This document shows, one piece after another, positions 1 to 10,809 of a DNA stretch of 64,000 nt. Where the stretch lies: NCBI GenBank assembly GCA_024663395.1, contig JANFAH010000004.1:2232001-2296000 (forward strand), in the 5' to 3' direction. The notes under the pieces are model-generated. The model made no database searches. It was not told where the DNA came from and saw only the letters and a program-made list of their open reading frames with translations. Origin of the DNA: Pisolithus tinctorius (Eukaryota; Basidiomycota; Agaricomycetes; Boletales; Pisolithaceae). The stretch's first letter is position 1. Each line of letters starts with the position of its first letter. A program made the position numbers and the translations under genes.

Positions 1-879
1 ACTTGAGAAGTTCTATAGCGGGTATAAAGCTAGACCGTTGAATGCCGTTCTTGTAAAGGTCGTCCGGATGTCGACTAGTGAGGACCGTTGTGAGCACGAC
101 GATGTCCATGTACGGAGATCAAGGGCTTACTTGCTGGTGATAACCATGACGACACCATACCTCAGCAAGCTCTCGAAGAGTCTCCTCAGGATCATGGCAT
201 CTACAATATCGGTTACCTGGAACTCGTCGAAGCAAAGCACATATGCCTCCCTCGCCAGGTCCCTCGCGACAGGCGCGATGGGATCGCCGCCATCCTGCAC
301 ACCCATTGCCACCTTAGTGGCATGGATGCGTTTGTGCACGTCGATCATGAAGGCATGGAAATGTACGCGGCGTTTACGAGTGATGGATGGTGGGAGAGAG
401 TGGTAGAATAGGTCCATAAGCATGGTCTTGCCCGTTCCGACGTCGCCATATAGGTATAATCCCTTTGGAGCGTTCTTTGGAGGCTCCTCTGGCAGTGAAA
501 CAGTGTTTCTAGCAAATAAGCGGGAGAAGAGTGTGGGTGCGGAGGTAGACGGTGGAGAGGGAGGAACTGGGGGAGGACTGTAGGACAGTAGACTGGTATA
601 AAAAGACTGAAGATGCTGCTTCACGATGCGTCGTTGGTGTGGGTCTGGCTTGAGTGTCCCGGCTGATACGAGAGCGTCGTATTCCTGGAGGGGTGGCAGC
701 GGTGGGCTGACCTGATGAGCCGGAACGGTCAGCTTGGCGGAGGTCAGACGAGCACCGGCTGTATTGAGGATGGACGGAGCCGCACTCGGTGTCCCTGCGA
801 CGGTGGACTGGCTGGCCAGATGAACAGGCCAGCGACGGGGCCAGCGAAGCCGGTGTACGCGAACTGTCCTCATCGACAT
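1..879 (-). CDS. AFG1: AFG1-like mitochondrial AAA+ ATPase (partial, C-terminus outside window)
   Basis: Exons are 131..879 and <1..74 joined across a 56-bp GT-AG intron; the splice restores the family sequence around TSNR, followed by DDLYKNGIQR. The family (AFG1/LACE1) is a mitochondrial inner-membrane-associated AAA ATPase that helps degrade or assemble respiratory-chain subunits. Visible landmarks: an Arg-rich N-terminus that looks like a mitochondrial presequence, Walker A GDVGTGKT near residue 145, and Walker B LCFDEFQ near 216. The first in-frame ATG is at 879, with another at 873; the longer frame opens on TTG. The gene runs off the left edge, so the C-terminal third is missing. It is divergent from UreF with only 47 bp between start codons. 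Identification is from family motifs. Confidence 0.93.
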
Positions 880-926
880 CAAAAGACAAGCGGCAAAATA
901 GTGAATTCACATGTTAACTTGACACC

Positions 927-1803
927 ATGGACGACGAGACTTACATCCAGCTGCTCCTCACAGACTCAAATCTGCCCACCGGGTCGTTCGTGGCGTCCTC
1001 TGGCCTCGAATCATTCTCCACACACGGTCTCCTGTCCCTCGCACCCTCCAAGTCGGACGGCGCACTCGCATTCGTACAGGACAATCTGCACAACCATGCA
1101 CACAGCGCACTCCCGTTCACATCCGACGCCCACACCCTCGTCTGTGCTCTCTCGGAATCGGCACAGATTGATCAGACACTCGTTGCATTGACCACTCTCG
1201 ATCGAGCCTATGAATCCATGACCCTCAATCATGTCACACGACGGGCATCTACGGCGCAGGGAACAGCCCTGTTGACTCTCTATGCGAGGGCTTTCGCTCC
1301 GTCATCCACCTCCAAGGTCATCCCGACCCTGATCAACAGCCTGAAACTCGCTGTCCGACGTGGGGAAACCCACGGTCATCTTCCCGTGTGTTGGGGCGTT
1401 CTTACTGCTGCACTGGGCCTCTCTCTGTGTGAGTACCAGTCCCGCATGTGCAATCCATGCGCTAGATCAATATCAATAATATCATCATCCAGCTCGGACG
1501 CAGCATCTGGCGCTGTTCCTCCATGCCCGTTCCATCCTATCTGCTGCAGTACGCATGAATACGATCGGTCCCTATCTCGCTCAACAGATCTTACTCTCAG
1601 ACGTAAAACCTCTCGTCGACGCCGTGGTTGCCGAATGTTGCGATCTGCGATCAGGTCTACTTATGACTGGAGAGGAAAACATCGACTCCAACCTTGACCC
1701 CGACGAGATGACATACGCAACTGGTCCTGCTTCGACATGGCCTCTGGGGGAAATCGTCGCCATCAGACATGATTTGCTGCATTCACGGATATTCAACAGC
1801 TAG
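927..1803 (+). CDS. ureF: Urease accessory protein UreF
   Basis: Two exons, 927..1428 and 1493..1803, give 270 residues. The 64-bp intron splits a Ser codon and restores the conserved run GLSLS-RTQHLALFLHARS. UreF works with UreD/UreH and UreG as the chaperone complex that loads nickel into urease. Recognisable family blocks are TDSNLPTGSFVASSGLES near residue 12, ESMTLNHVTRRAS near 96, HLPVCWGVLTAALG near 151 and MNTIGPYLAQQ near 188. Length and block order match fungal UreF, and the protein appears intact. No urease structural gene or other accessory gene is nearby, as is usual in fungi, where the urease genes are scattered. Confidence 0.95.
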
Positions 1804-1851
1804 TTGTCCCTCGACTCTCCCTCGCCACTAATTTCATCTGCATTATAGACA

Positions 1852-2978
1852 CTACGTACTCCCGGCCAGCGCAAGTCTTGCCGCAACCTCTGCCTCACCG
1901 CGGACGAGGTTTGCAAGATAGCTTACCATGAGGGTATCCTGTAGACTCGTAGCCCACCCGCCTTCTTCATCAGGCACCGTACCAAGAACGCTCCATAGAT
2001 ACCGACCTAATGCAGGATCAGGCTCAACGGTGCCACGCAGAACCGCTTGTACATATGCAAGCACGCGCGAAAGTGCGGAGGACGTAGAAACGAGAGCGTC
2101 GTGGAGATTCGACAGCGGTGTTGTCGGTGTTGCGGTACCATTTGAGGAGGATGAGGATGAAAGGAGGAGGTCGACTGGAGATCAAAGTATTTAGTACAAA
2201 AACGTCTGAGGGCCAAGGTCAGACCAAGACTCACGCCCTGCTCGTTCAGTATCGTGGAAGCACAATTCACAGGGGATGGGTACGAATACGCAATTTTCTG
2301 CTTTTTGGGTGACACCTATTGGCGAGCTACGGACGTGTGTGATCCATACTTGACTAGGGATCTGCAGGGGCAGAGTACTTACCTGACATATGCCCGCACG
2401 CCAGCACCAACGCCTTCCTCCGTGCCCGTATCAAGAGCAACATGTACGGCTGGATATGACGCCGTTTCTTGCTCGTAAAAGTTCTGTATGAGGGCTGAGT
2501 ACGTGCCCAGCCCATTTTGACCTTGGCCCTGTGCAAGGCCCTGCAATGCCTGCTTCTCTGCACCACCGGTAGCATACCAACCTACGATACTGAGCTGCTC
2601 TTTATTTGCATCCCCACGCCCGCGGACGAACATTTCAAACATGGAGCGATGGTACTCCATATCCACAGCGACCTGCTCCTCCGTCTCGGAGTGCAGGACT
2701 GCAAACGCATGGGTGACGCTCACGGTCGAAGGCGTCGGACGCGTGCCCAGGAGTGTTCCGATCACACGATGCTGTCGGTCTGTACGACGGAGGTAGTGAT
2801 CGAGGATGGAGAAGAGCGCGGTCGGGTGAATCGTGAGCGATGTTGGACGTGGTCTGCAGACAATCTATACTTGGTTACACATTTCTAGGACGATGGGGTG
2901 AACCCACGGCGTAGTGGAATGATTTGCCTGCGACGTGTTTTGCACGCAGATCGCTGAATTCGACGGTCCCAGCGTCAT
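1852..2978 (-). CDS. Eukaryotic translation initiation factor 3 subunit F (eIF3f)
   Basis: Exons 2908..2978, 2383..2853, 2235..2326 and 1852..2174 join in phase to 318 residues. eIF3f is an MPN-domain subunit of the eIF3 complex that binds the 40S ribosome. The MPN fold is recognisable from IHPTALFSILDHYLRR near residue 33, the RVIGTLLGTR block, ATG-rich GWYATGG, and SSPIGVTQKAENCVFVPIP. As expected for eIF3f, the JAMM zinc ligands of the catalytic MPN+ type are not evident. The C-terminal helical region (ALSRVLAYVQAVLRG) is also typical. The first intron call (54 bp) is the least certain because the N-terminus is poorly conserved. The gene is convergent with UreF, with 48 bp between stop codons. 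Confidence 0.92.
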
Positions 2979-3082
2979 CTTGGCTTTTGGTGTTGTCGTG
3001 CAAATCAGCTGCGACGATCGCAAAACCTGCGTCGGAGTTGGAAACTCCGTTCTTTTTTCACTCGACTCAACCACCGAGAAAA

Positions 3083-3890
3083 ATGCCCTCTGAAGAAACA
3101 AAGGTGCGCCCTGTCCTCATGTTCGGAGAAGAACCAGACGCGAACAAAATACGATGACAGGAACGCATTACCAAGGTCGTAGACGTCGCTCGTGTGCGTA
3201 TTTTGTGTGCACTTTTCGACGCAAAACTGACAGCTTAGGTCTCGTAGACGGTACTCCACTATGGCTGGATACCACTCATCATATACATTGGGTACACGAG
3301 GAGCTCGCCTCAACCGACGGTCATCAAGTACGTCCTGTGTTGTTGTTTTTCAATGAATCGTTTTTTCCTCAACTCTTGTTATGGTACAGACTGCTAAGTC
3401 CGCTCGCATGACGACACACGGTGGCAGACCTACCATTCCAGGCACATGCTTCTTCCATCGACAATGCACCCATGTATCATATAACCTCCCTAATACACTA
3501 AAACTATACGCGCTCTCCCAGCTCTGTCATTGGCACTCATGGTATTGTGACACGCGAACACTTAGAGAGATTGACTTGCAACGAACGAATTGAACACCCT
3601 GCGATCATCCTATTACAAGGTGAGGCCCACGCTTAAATATTCTTTCCTTACTTGTTGCAATGATTCCAACTACGTGGTGGTCCCTCCCTTGTTCCTCAAT
3701 CGGAACGAGTGTTGACAGGGACCCTGAAAGCCTTGCCCTACTCAGCCGCACCTATGGGTGCTGGTTGGAGTGCCGGGCCATGTGGACATCTGAGGCCAGA
3801 TATGAGCGTTCTTTTCCGTCCCTAATCGTTCTTGCCTATGAGCAGTACTCACGCAGAATACTAGATTGTCGCTGAAATTATATTGGCACG
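3083..3890 (+). other. Possible unrecognised multi-exon gene
   Basis: No long open frame spans this stretch, but several short blocks read like exons bounded by plausible splice signals. They are MPSEETK at 3083 followed by a GTGCGC donor, a block starting LVDGTPLWLDTTHH near 3240, and a block including IVTREHLERLTCNERIE near 3545-3600 that ends at a GTGAGG donor. A further block near 3715-3820 carries LKALPYSAAPMGAGW. I could not join them in one consistent phase and recognise no family. It may be a small diverged gene, a decayed gene, or noncoding DNA. Confidence 0.25.
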
Positions 3891-3995
3891 TATGATATTT
3901 GTTTGCAAGGAACCAGTACGGCGAGTATGCTACAATAATAGTCAGGAGTATTGTTGTGCCACATGGTGTCCAAATTTCTCATCCAAAGACCGACC

Positions 3996-5625
3996 CTACA
4001 AGTAAATCCGCCTCAATTCGGACGCACTGGTTATCCTCAAACACATGGGACACAACTTGGTAGCACCCAAACATCGCAGCCAGCACGTAGCACAGCAGGT
4101 GTGCCAACAACCAGTGGACACCGTGGGGTCGGTGTACTGTGAAAGGCACACACGACACGTCGGAGCCGGAGGCTAGCGAATGATGTCGATCCAGCATACC
4201 TCAGTGCACAAAAAATCAGGAACGTACGGTGGTGTTTATCTTTGCCTCCAACGCTGTAATCAGCGCTAGATGATCGCCCCTCGAACGGGCAGCGAGTATC
4301 GTGAGGTCAAGCTCGTCCGTAGAGTTTTCGGTGGTCGGAGTAGTATCCCCCGACTGTGAATCGGACTGTAGAGGCGTTCGAGCTTCAACGGAAGTCGAAC
4401 CACGAGTCGATTCCTGTAGGCCCTGTCGGTCATGATTGGAACGCTCGGCATCGGAGCCGTCCCCAGTGAGACCAAGTATGTCTGCTTCCCCAAACTGAGC
4501 GCCTCCAAATACAGCATCGTCCGTCCCGTCGATGTCGATATCCTCCTCCGTATCCTGCGTATGCATGCGCATTTGTATACCTGTTCCCCTGAGACTTGCA
4601 GCCGTAATGACTCTGGTGCGCACGCTACCATCCCCATTGCCATCACTGCCCACGCCACCGCCTCCATCAACGTCTACCTCCAGGTCCTCACTCACCTGCG
4701 TGCCCTGAATGATCTCCCTCTGTCGTTCTACCTCGGCGCGCCGACTCTCATATGCAAGACAGGCATCGACATGTGCCTCGACAACATCCTTATCACCCCT
4801 TACGTTTTGTCCGCAAACGGGACACCCTATACCTGTGCCCTCGCCGTCCCCTGCGAGGTAGGCAGCTTCCTCGCGTGAAAGCTCGCGCAGGCGTGTTTGG
4901 CGAGCTCTGCGCCTGCGGATGATGTGTGTGATCGTGCGCTCGACAGCGACGGGGGTTGTAGCACTGTGATAGGAACGCGTAGAGGTAAGACGCGGAGCTG
5001 GCTGGAGGGCTGTCAGGGACTGGCGCGCTTTGAGGGCGGATCGGCGGGTTCTGTTGCTTGGTCTACCATTCATTGGGAGTACAAGTGGAGCAGCAATAAG
5101 CATAGATCCGCAAGGAAACGAAGCCAACCAACTCACACCTCCTCGAGGTCATCCGCTCCAGGCAGAGGCTCGGCATCACCGATGTGGCGGACTATTTCGT
5201 CTACGCGCTGAAGTTCAAGCACTGTGTGCGCTTCAAGGAGGCGGACCGGGATTTGCTCATTGCAAGCGGGACAGGGGCGAGTCTCAGCACGTTTAGCTAC
5301 AGAACGAGGTCACGATATAGCACAGATGTGACAATAACTCATTGGACAACACGCACGCACGTTTCTTCGCCGGTCGTGATGCGGGCGCTTCCTCCACGAA
5401 CTCGTCCGGTACAGGAGACAGAGGAGACGACGATCTTCTCAGGCACTGCGTGCCACCGCTCCGTGGAGTATTTTCAAGCGCTGCGGGTCCGTCCGTATCC
5501 CCTACACGGGTGGGCCTCTTTCCCCTGTGATAGCAAAACGTCCCAGGATGTATCCGCTTAGCGCCAGTTTCTAAATTGTTAGTGATGACATGGAAAACGT
5601 ACTTTGTGGAACGAACACGATACAT
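3996..5625 (-). CDS. RING-type E3 ubiquitin ligase, RNF220-like layout
   Basis: Five exons (5603..5625, 5361..5524, 5137..5296, 4228..5062, 3996..4172) sum to 1359 nt, 452 residues, all in phase. Order of parts: a short basic N-terminus with KRPTR and PAKKPKR; a zinc-binding block CPACNEQIPVRLLEAH; a helix (LELQRVDEIVRHIGD); a second zinc-like block GCPVCGQNVRG...EAHVDACL; an acidic, serine-rich low-complexity region; and a C-terminal RING starting CRVCLSQY with CWHTCCATCW and CPMC, ending LRRIYL. This combination of an internal C2H2-like finger with a C-terminal RING resembles RNF220-type ligases. The RING predicts E2 binding and substrate ubiquitination. The start at 5625 rests on a good splice join 23 nt in; an upstream start is possible. 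Confidence 0.85.
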
Positions 5626-6087
5626 TTGTTGAATGTTTTCACTTCTGTAATATTTTTGTGAGTCGTCCCCGGTGATAGCTTGCCTCCGTGGGCTTCCCCG
5701 ATGGCGGGACTCGATGGATCGCACGCTGAGGTGTTTGGATGTCGTCGACCGGAGGTCAGTTAACCGTGTACCCGCATTTCCCCTATTTAGGTGTACCCCT
5801 TTTTCGGGTGCAAATCGTGTTCAGTAAGTTTAATTTAGACTCCTGTAAAATTACTGGGACTTGGTTCACCATGAGACAGAAACATGCCCCAGTACTTAAC
5901 GTTAAGTAACGTTTGGCTTATCCATCTCCAAAGCACTCATCACCCATCCCTTCTGGAAGTGGGTATTAATAACAGCTCGTGTTGTACGATCTACACGTGA
6001 GACTATCAGACACTACCCTTGGACAAAGGCGCTATGTTATGCCACACCGCCTCATCATTCGCTCTTGAGCTAGCACTCGTTGTTTAA
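5626..6087. other. Intergenic, nothing recognised
   Basis: This is the upstream region of the RING gene and the downstream region of the first acyltransferase. I see no open frame with family similarity, RNA gene or repeat. Confidence 0.5.
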
Positions 6088-7515
6088 TCAGCCTACAAAC
6101 CAAGACCTGATTGTGGCTGCAAGATCTATACCAAATGACTTGTTAGCGACTCTTTTAAAAACGGTTACGCCATCCCCTGCTCCTCCGCTTCCCAGCACAG
6201 GATACGCGATAAGAATAGCGTTCTTCAGCCCCTGAGAAATGAAACGCGTGGAATAGCTTATCCACAACGATACCCACAGGTATCCAACCACTTTCATCCA
6301 CCCCCTCTTCCTCAACCCTAGCCGCTTCCCTGCTTCTATGACGAAGTCTTCCACCAGCACTCCAACGGGTTGCAACAAAAAGAATGGAATGGAAAAGCCT
6401 ATAATGTTGGGGTGGTTCGCCCTCTGAAGAGAACCAGTAGTGGGTGAAGTGTTTTCCCATATCTTGAATTGGAGCACGACATCACCGCACGTGTGCATAA
6501 ATGCGGAACAAAGGAAAGCATTACAGAGCCTGGTATATGATTTTAGCCATGGCTCACGCTCCCTTTCCTTGGGATCCGAGGAAGGATCACGATCCCAAGG
6601 ACTACGTTTGTGCCGATGAGGACCAAAGAGGGTGAGGGTCTACAGGCGAGGTCAGATATTGGCGTATGTTCGCTGACAGCCAGGACAGGAAACAAGTGCT
6701 CACATTTCGAGAAAATTGATGCCAGGTCCGCCTGACAGACATGGTCAGCAATGCAAGTACTCAATATCAGACCTCGACGCACCCCCAGAACCTCCGAATT
6801 GTATACGCGTCTTTCAACTTCCCGAAAGGAACCGGCCACAGCTGTGGCTCATGGAGAGCAGTTCCCACCGCGATTACGGCCGCTAAAGAGTGGATCCAAT
6901 TGAGGCCTGCGTAAAAACGGAAGGGCATCGCCATGGTATTAAGCCAACCCAAAAAATACCCCTGGGAAAAGAGAGGCGCCCCGGACGAGAAAACTGGGTT
7001 ACAACGAATGTACAATTGGGCGGCTTCAAAGAGAGGGTAATAAACCAGTATGCGACGCAACCGCGAAGCGATGAATGCCCCTCGAGCCAGGTGATGCGGT
7101 TCAACAGGAGGAACACTGTGGTCGGCCTGTCGGTGGTTAGGTCAGCTTAGAGAAACCTGATATTATCTCCCTTCACTTTGAATGACCACCCGATACCCCT
7201 TGGCGAAATGCTCATGATCCAGAAAAATCTCTGAATATATGGCAACTGATGTGCGGGAACCCTATCTGCTTCATGACGATATTCCTCCAGAGGCTGTATC
7301 AGTAGCAAAAACCGGATGGCGTCCAGGACAGCAGCGCCCAGGGTAGCACCGAAGCTATAGTCAAAATATCCAGTCCCGGTGTGAGAGACTGCCATGTCTA
7401 TCGCAATGAGCGCAACGACGGAACTACAACCAAGGATACGCCACGATGTTGACTTGATGTCTAAGGCGGCGACGGCTGGTGTGAGGCATTGGGCAACGAT
7501 GAAAAGTACACCCAT
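6088..7515 (-). CDS. Wax-synthase-type membrane-bound O-acyltransferase, tandem copy A
   Basis: Exons 7177..7515 (339 nt), 6783..7126 (344), 6704..6731 (28) and 6088..6639 (552) give 420 residues. The family (MBOAT_2/wax synthase domain, which includes Tri7-like acetyltransferases) transfers acyl groups onto alcohols such as fatty alcohols or terpenoids at the ER membrane. Seen here: several hydrophobic segments, the signature DAYTIRRFWG followed by RTWHQ across the 28-nt exon, and LCNAFLCSAFMHTCGD, whose His near residue 284 is the likely catalytic MBOAT histidine. The first intron's donor follows AAA rather than AAG. The gene is the most downstream member of a three-gene array. The acyl acceptor cannot be told from sequence. 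Confidence 0.85.
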
Positions 7516-8379
7516 CAGCTGACACGATCGACTTGTATGGAGAAATTTATCGAGAATACTCCACAGTCCGAGGAATGCGTTAAGTACCTTCGGCCGCAGT
7601 AAGAACCCGGGTGGGGGGTAATTTGATGTGTTCGATGCGAATCGTACCAGAATCGTACACCATTACTCTTCCGCTCAGATGATCTGAATGGGGGGCGACG
7701 GTTTCACATTAATGCAATGCTAGTAATATTTATAAGCGACAGAGGAACAACGCTGCGGGGTATGTTAGCAGGGGTTCAGCCAAACGAATCAGTGAAGTTT
7801 AGTATCCCTCGGATACTCAGCACATACCTTGTGCCCAAACATGACCCTGCTACAATTCTATCAATCCAGTAACATTTCGGCACGTGGCAGATCTCATGTT
7901 CTCAAGCAAATTCCAGTCCAGTACCGTGGCAATGCTTCTATCTTGTTCTCCATGGGGTTGACAGGTATTGGTACGACTCGTTCTTTGATTTTCCGCATTG
8001 GATTACCCACGGAGTTAAAGGAAGCAGCAACCGAAATTGATGGCGCACAATATATCTGCCTTGAGGTTTGGCTCGCAAACTGCCAGTGCAAGAACGAAAA
8101 GGCCCGGGCTTTTCAGGTATATAGTTGATTTTTCAAGACTGCAATCGTGTTGACGCTCATTGAATCCGAAGTTTGAACGCAGGATTGGTTGGCTTGGGTC
8201 AGATTCAACTTTAAGTGCGTAGGGATATTCTGTATTGCACAATCTAGGGTGACTACGTGTGGCTATTGCAGACTTTTCGCAGTTCTGCCAGCAACCAAAT
8301 ATCGTTCTTGCCAACTTCCTGGAGAAGGGAACCACGTCGTGCTACCCCATCTTTTTCTTCTGCTCTCCAGCCTGATTTG
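7516..8379. other. Spacer between acyltransferase copies A and B
   Basis: The part next to copy A (7516 to about 7690) resembles the region upstream of copy B, so the duplication included promoter DNA. A 99-codon plus-strand frame (7829..8128) has no recognisable similarity and is not called as a gene. Confidence 0.5.
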
Positions 8380-9828
8380 TCACTCCACCAACCAAGACCT
8401 GATTGCGGCTGCAAGGTCTATACCAAATAGCTTGTTAGCAACTTTTTCAAGTACAGTTACGCTAACTCCCGCTCCTCCACCTTCCGGCACAGGATATGCG
8501 GTAAGGATGGCGTTTTTGAGATCCTGAATTAAGAAATGCGCGGAATAGCTTATCCATAGCGATACCCACAGGTATCCGATCGCCTTCACCCACATCCCCT
8601 TCTTCAATCCTAGCCGTTTCCCTGCTTCCATAATGGCTTCCTCCACTAGCACACCAAGAGGTTGCAGCAAAAAGAATCGAATGGAAAATCCTATAATGTT
8701 GGGGTGGCTCACCCTCTGAAGAGGACTGGTACTGGGTAAGGGATTTTCCCATATTTTGAACTGGAGCACGACATCCCCGCACGTGTGTATGAATGCGGAG
8801 CAAAGGAAAGCATTACAGAGCCTGATATATGATTTTACCCATGGCTCACGTTCCTTTAGCTTGGGGTTCGAAGAATCCGATGAAGAATCGCGATCCCAAG
8901 GACGACGTTTCTGCTGGTGAGGACCAAAGAGGGTGAGGGTCTGCGGGTGAAGTCAGATACGAGTACACGTTTGCTGGTAGCCCGGGTGAAGAATAAATGC
9001 TCACGGATCGAAGGAATTGATGCCAGGTCCGTCTAAGAGACATCAACGGTGGCCCAGTAGCGTAAGTGCTCAACATGATGGTATTCAGATCTCAACGCAC
9101 CCCCAGAACCTTCGAATGGTATACGCATCTTTCCACTTCCCGAAAGGAGCTGGCCATGAACGTGGCTCATGGAGAGAAGACCCCACCAAAATCACAGCCG
9201 ATAGGGAATAAGTCCAATTGAGACCTGCGTAGACGCTCCCAGGTATCGCCACGGTGTTAAGCCAACCCAGAAAATACCCTTGCGAAAAGAGAGGTTCCTC
9301 AGAGGAGAAAACTGGGTTACAACGAATGTACAGATGGGCAGCCTCAAAGAGAAGGTAATAAGCGAATGTGCGACGCAACCGCGAAGTGACGAATGCCCCT
9401 CGGGTCAGATGATGTGGTTCAACAGAGGGCACACTGTGGTCGGCCTGCCATTAGGTCAGCCTAGGTCGACCTAGCATTAACTCCGTCACCTTGAATGACC
9501 ACCCGATACCCCTGGGTGAGATATTCATGAGCCAGAAAAATCTTTGGATGTACGGCAACTGATACACAGGGACCTCGTCTGTTTCATGACGATACTCCTC
9601 CAGGGGTCGCGCCAATAGCAAAAACCGGATGGTGTCCAGTACAGCAATACCCAGGGTGCTGCCAAAGAGGTAGTCAAAATGGCCGGTCCCAGTGCGAGAA
9701 ACTGTCATGTCTTCCGCGATGAGCGCAACGACGAGACCGCAACCAAGGATACGGTACGAGGTCGATTCGAAGTTTAAGGCGGTAACGGCCGATGTAAGGC
9801 ATTTGGCAATGATAAAAAGCAAGCCCAT
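8380..9828 (-). CDS. Wax-synthase-type membrane-bound O-acyltransferase, tandem copy B
   Basis: Exons 9490..9828 (339 nt), 9101..9444 (344), 9005..9032 (28) and 8380..8940 (561) give 423 residues. Domain layout is the same as copy A: DAYTIRRFWG, RTWHQFLRS over the 28-nt exon, LCNAFLCSAFIHTCGD with the presumed catalytic His, then HPNIIGFSIRFFLLQP. Protein similarity to copy A is very high along the whole length, far above that to copy C, so A and B are the younger pair. No stop or frameshift is seen, so the copy should be functional. Its first intron contains a 14-bp perfect palindrome at 9461..9474. Confidence 0.85.
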
Positions 9829-10809
9829 CGGCTGTCACAGTCGACTTGTATGGGGCAATGAACGAGGATGCTACACAACCTCAAAATTCAGGATTTATGT
9901 GCTTTTACCACGATAAGATTCCAGATGGGGGGGAATTTGATATGTATGATACGGGTCGTGCATCGCTATTGTGCCGTTCAGACGATTTGACCAGGGATTG
10001 CACCTCCAGGTTTACCCAGTGTTGCATATACATGCGGCGGATCCGTGGGTGATCTTTGAGCCCGTGTCGCTGGCACGGAGCTGTGGCACGTTTTGACCGG
10101 TAGGTCACATTCAAACGTCCATATAGTTGAATTCTACGCAACATTTTTTTTCGAGCTGTTGACCTTTTCAAAATGGCTGTTTTTAGGTCGCCGTTGTGCT
10201 ACCCGTGGCGTACGATGATAGGGACCATTGGCACTTGTTGGTCGAAAGGAACTAGCACTGCGACTCGTTCTGGATCATTGCATTACCCTACGACAACAAA
10301 TTCTAAGATATACTTCGAGGAAGTAGGAACCAACTCCAAGTCTAGCATACGGTACGTACTAGTACTACTTGGCGTGAAAAGTTCCCGCTTTACAGACCCA
10401 GGTATCATCGTCAGGCTTACAATGGGACAAGCGCATATTAGGTACCGGCCACGTATCAGGTACATGCTGTCGCTAGGGTACCCGCCAACACCGTATACCC
10501 AGCGGGGACGGGTTGACATTGACCCATACCACCCGCGGTATCGTCCAATACTGGCAGTGTGGTATAAACCCGCGGGTAGTGCAGTCGAAAAGCATTATCA
10601 GCGAGAGACCATGCTGACTAGCCAAGGGAAACTACTTTGATGAATATCTTCTCTTCCTCCGCCGGATGATTGCAATTTGGTGGTTTTCTGATGGTACCAT
10701 GCTATGTTCTCGACTGCAGCACACATTGCTAGATGAATGGGACATATCAGTATAGATTCCATACCAGACAACTGGCCGCGTATCAATATTTGCCTATGCT
10801 CATTATATT
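9829..10809. other. Spacer between acyltransferase copies B and C
   Basis: Bases 9829 to about 9985 match the upstream block of copy A. Between about 10430 and 10575 the DNA changes character, with repeated GGTACC/GGGTACCC-like and CCCGCGG motifs, including the palindrome ACCCGCGGGT near 10567. No gene is supported. Confidence 0.5.
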
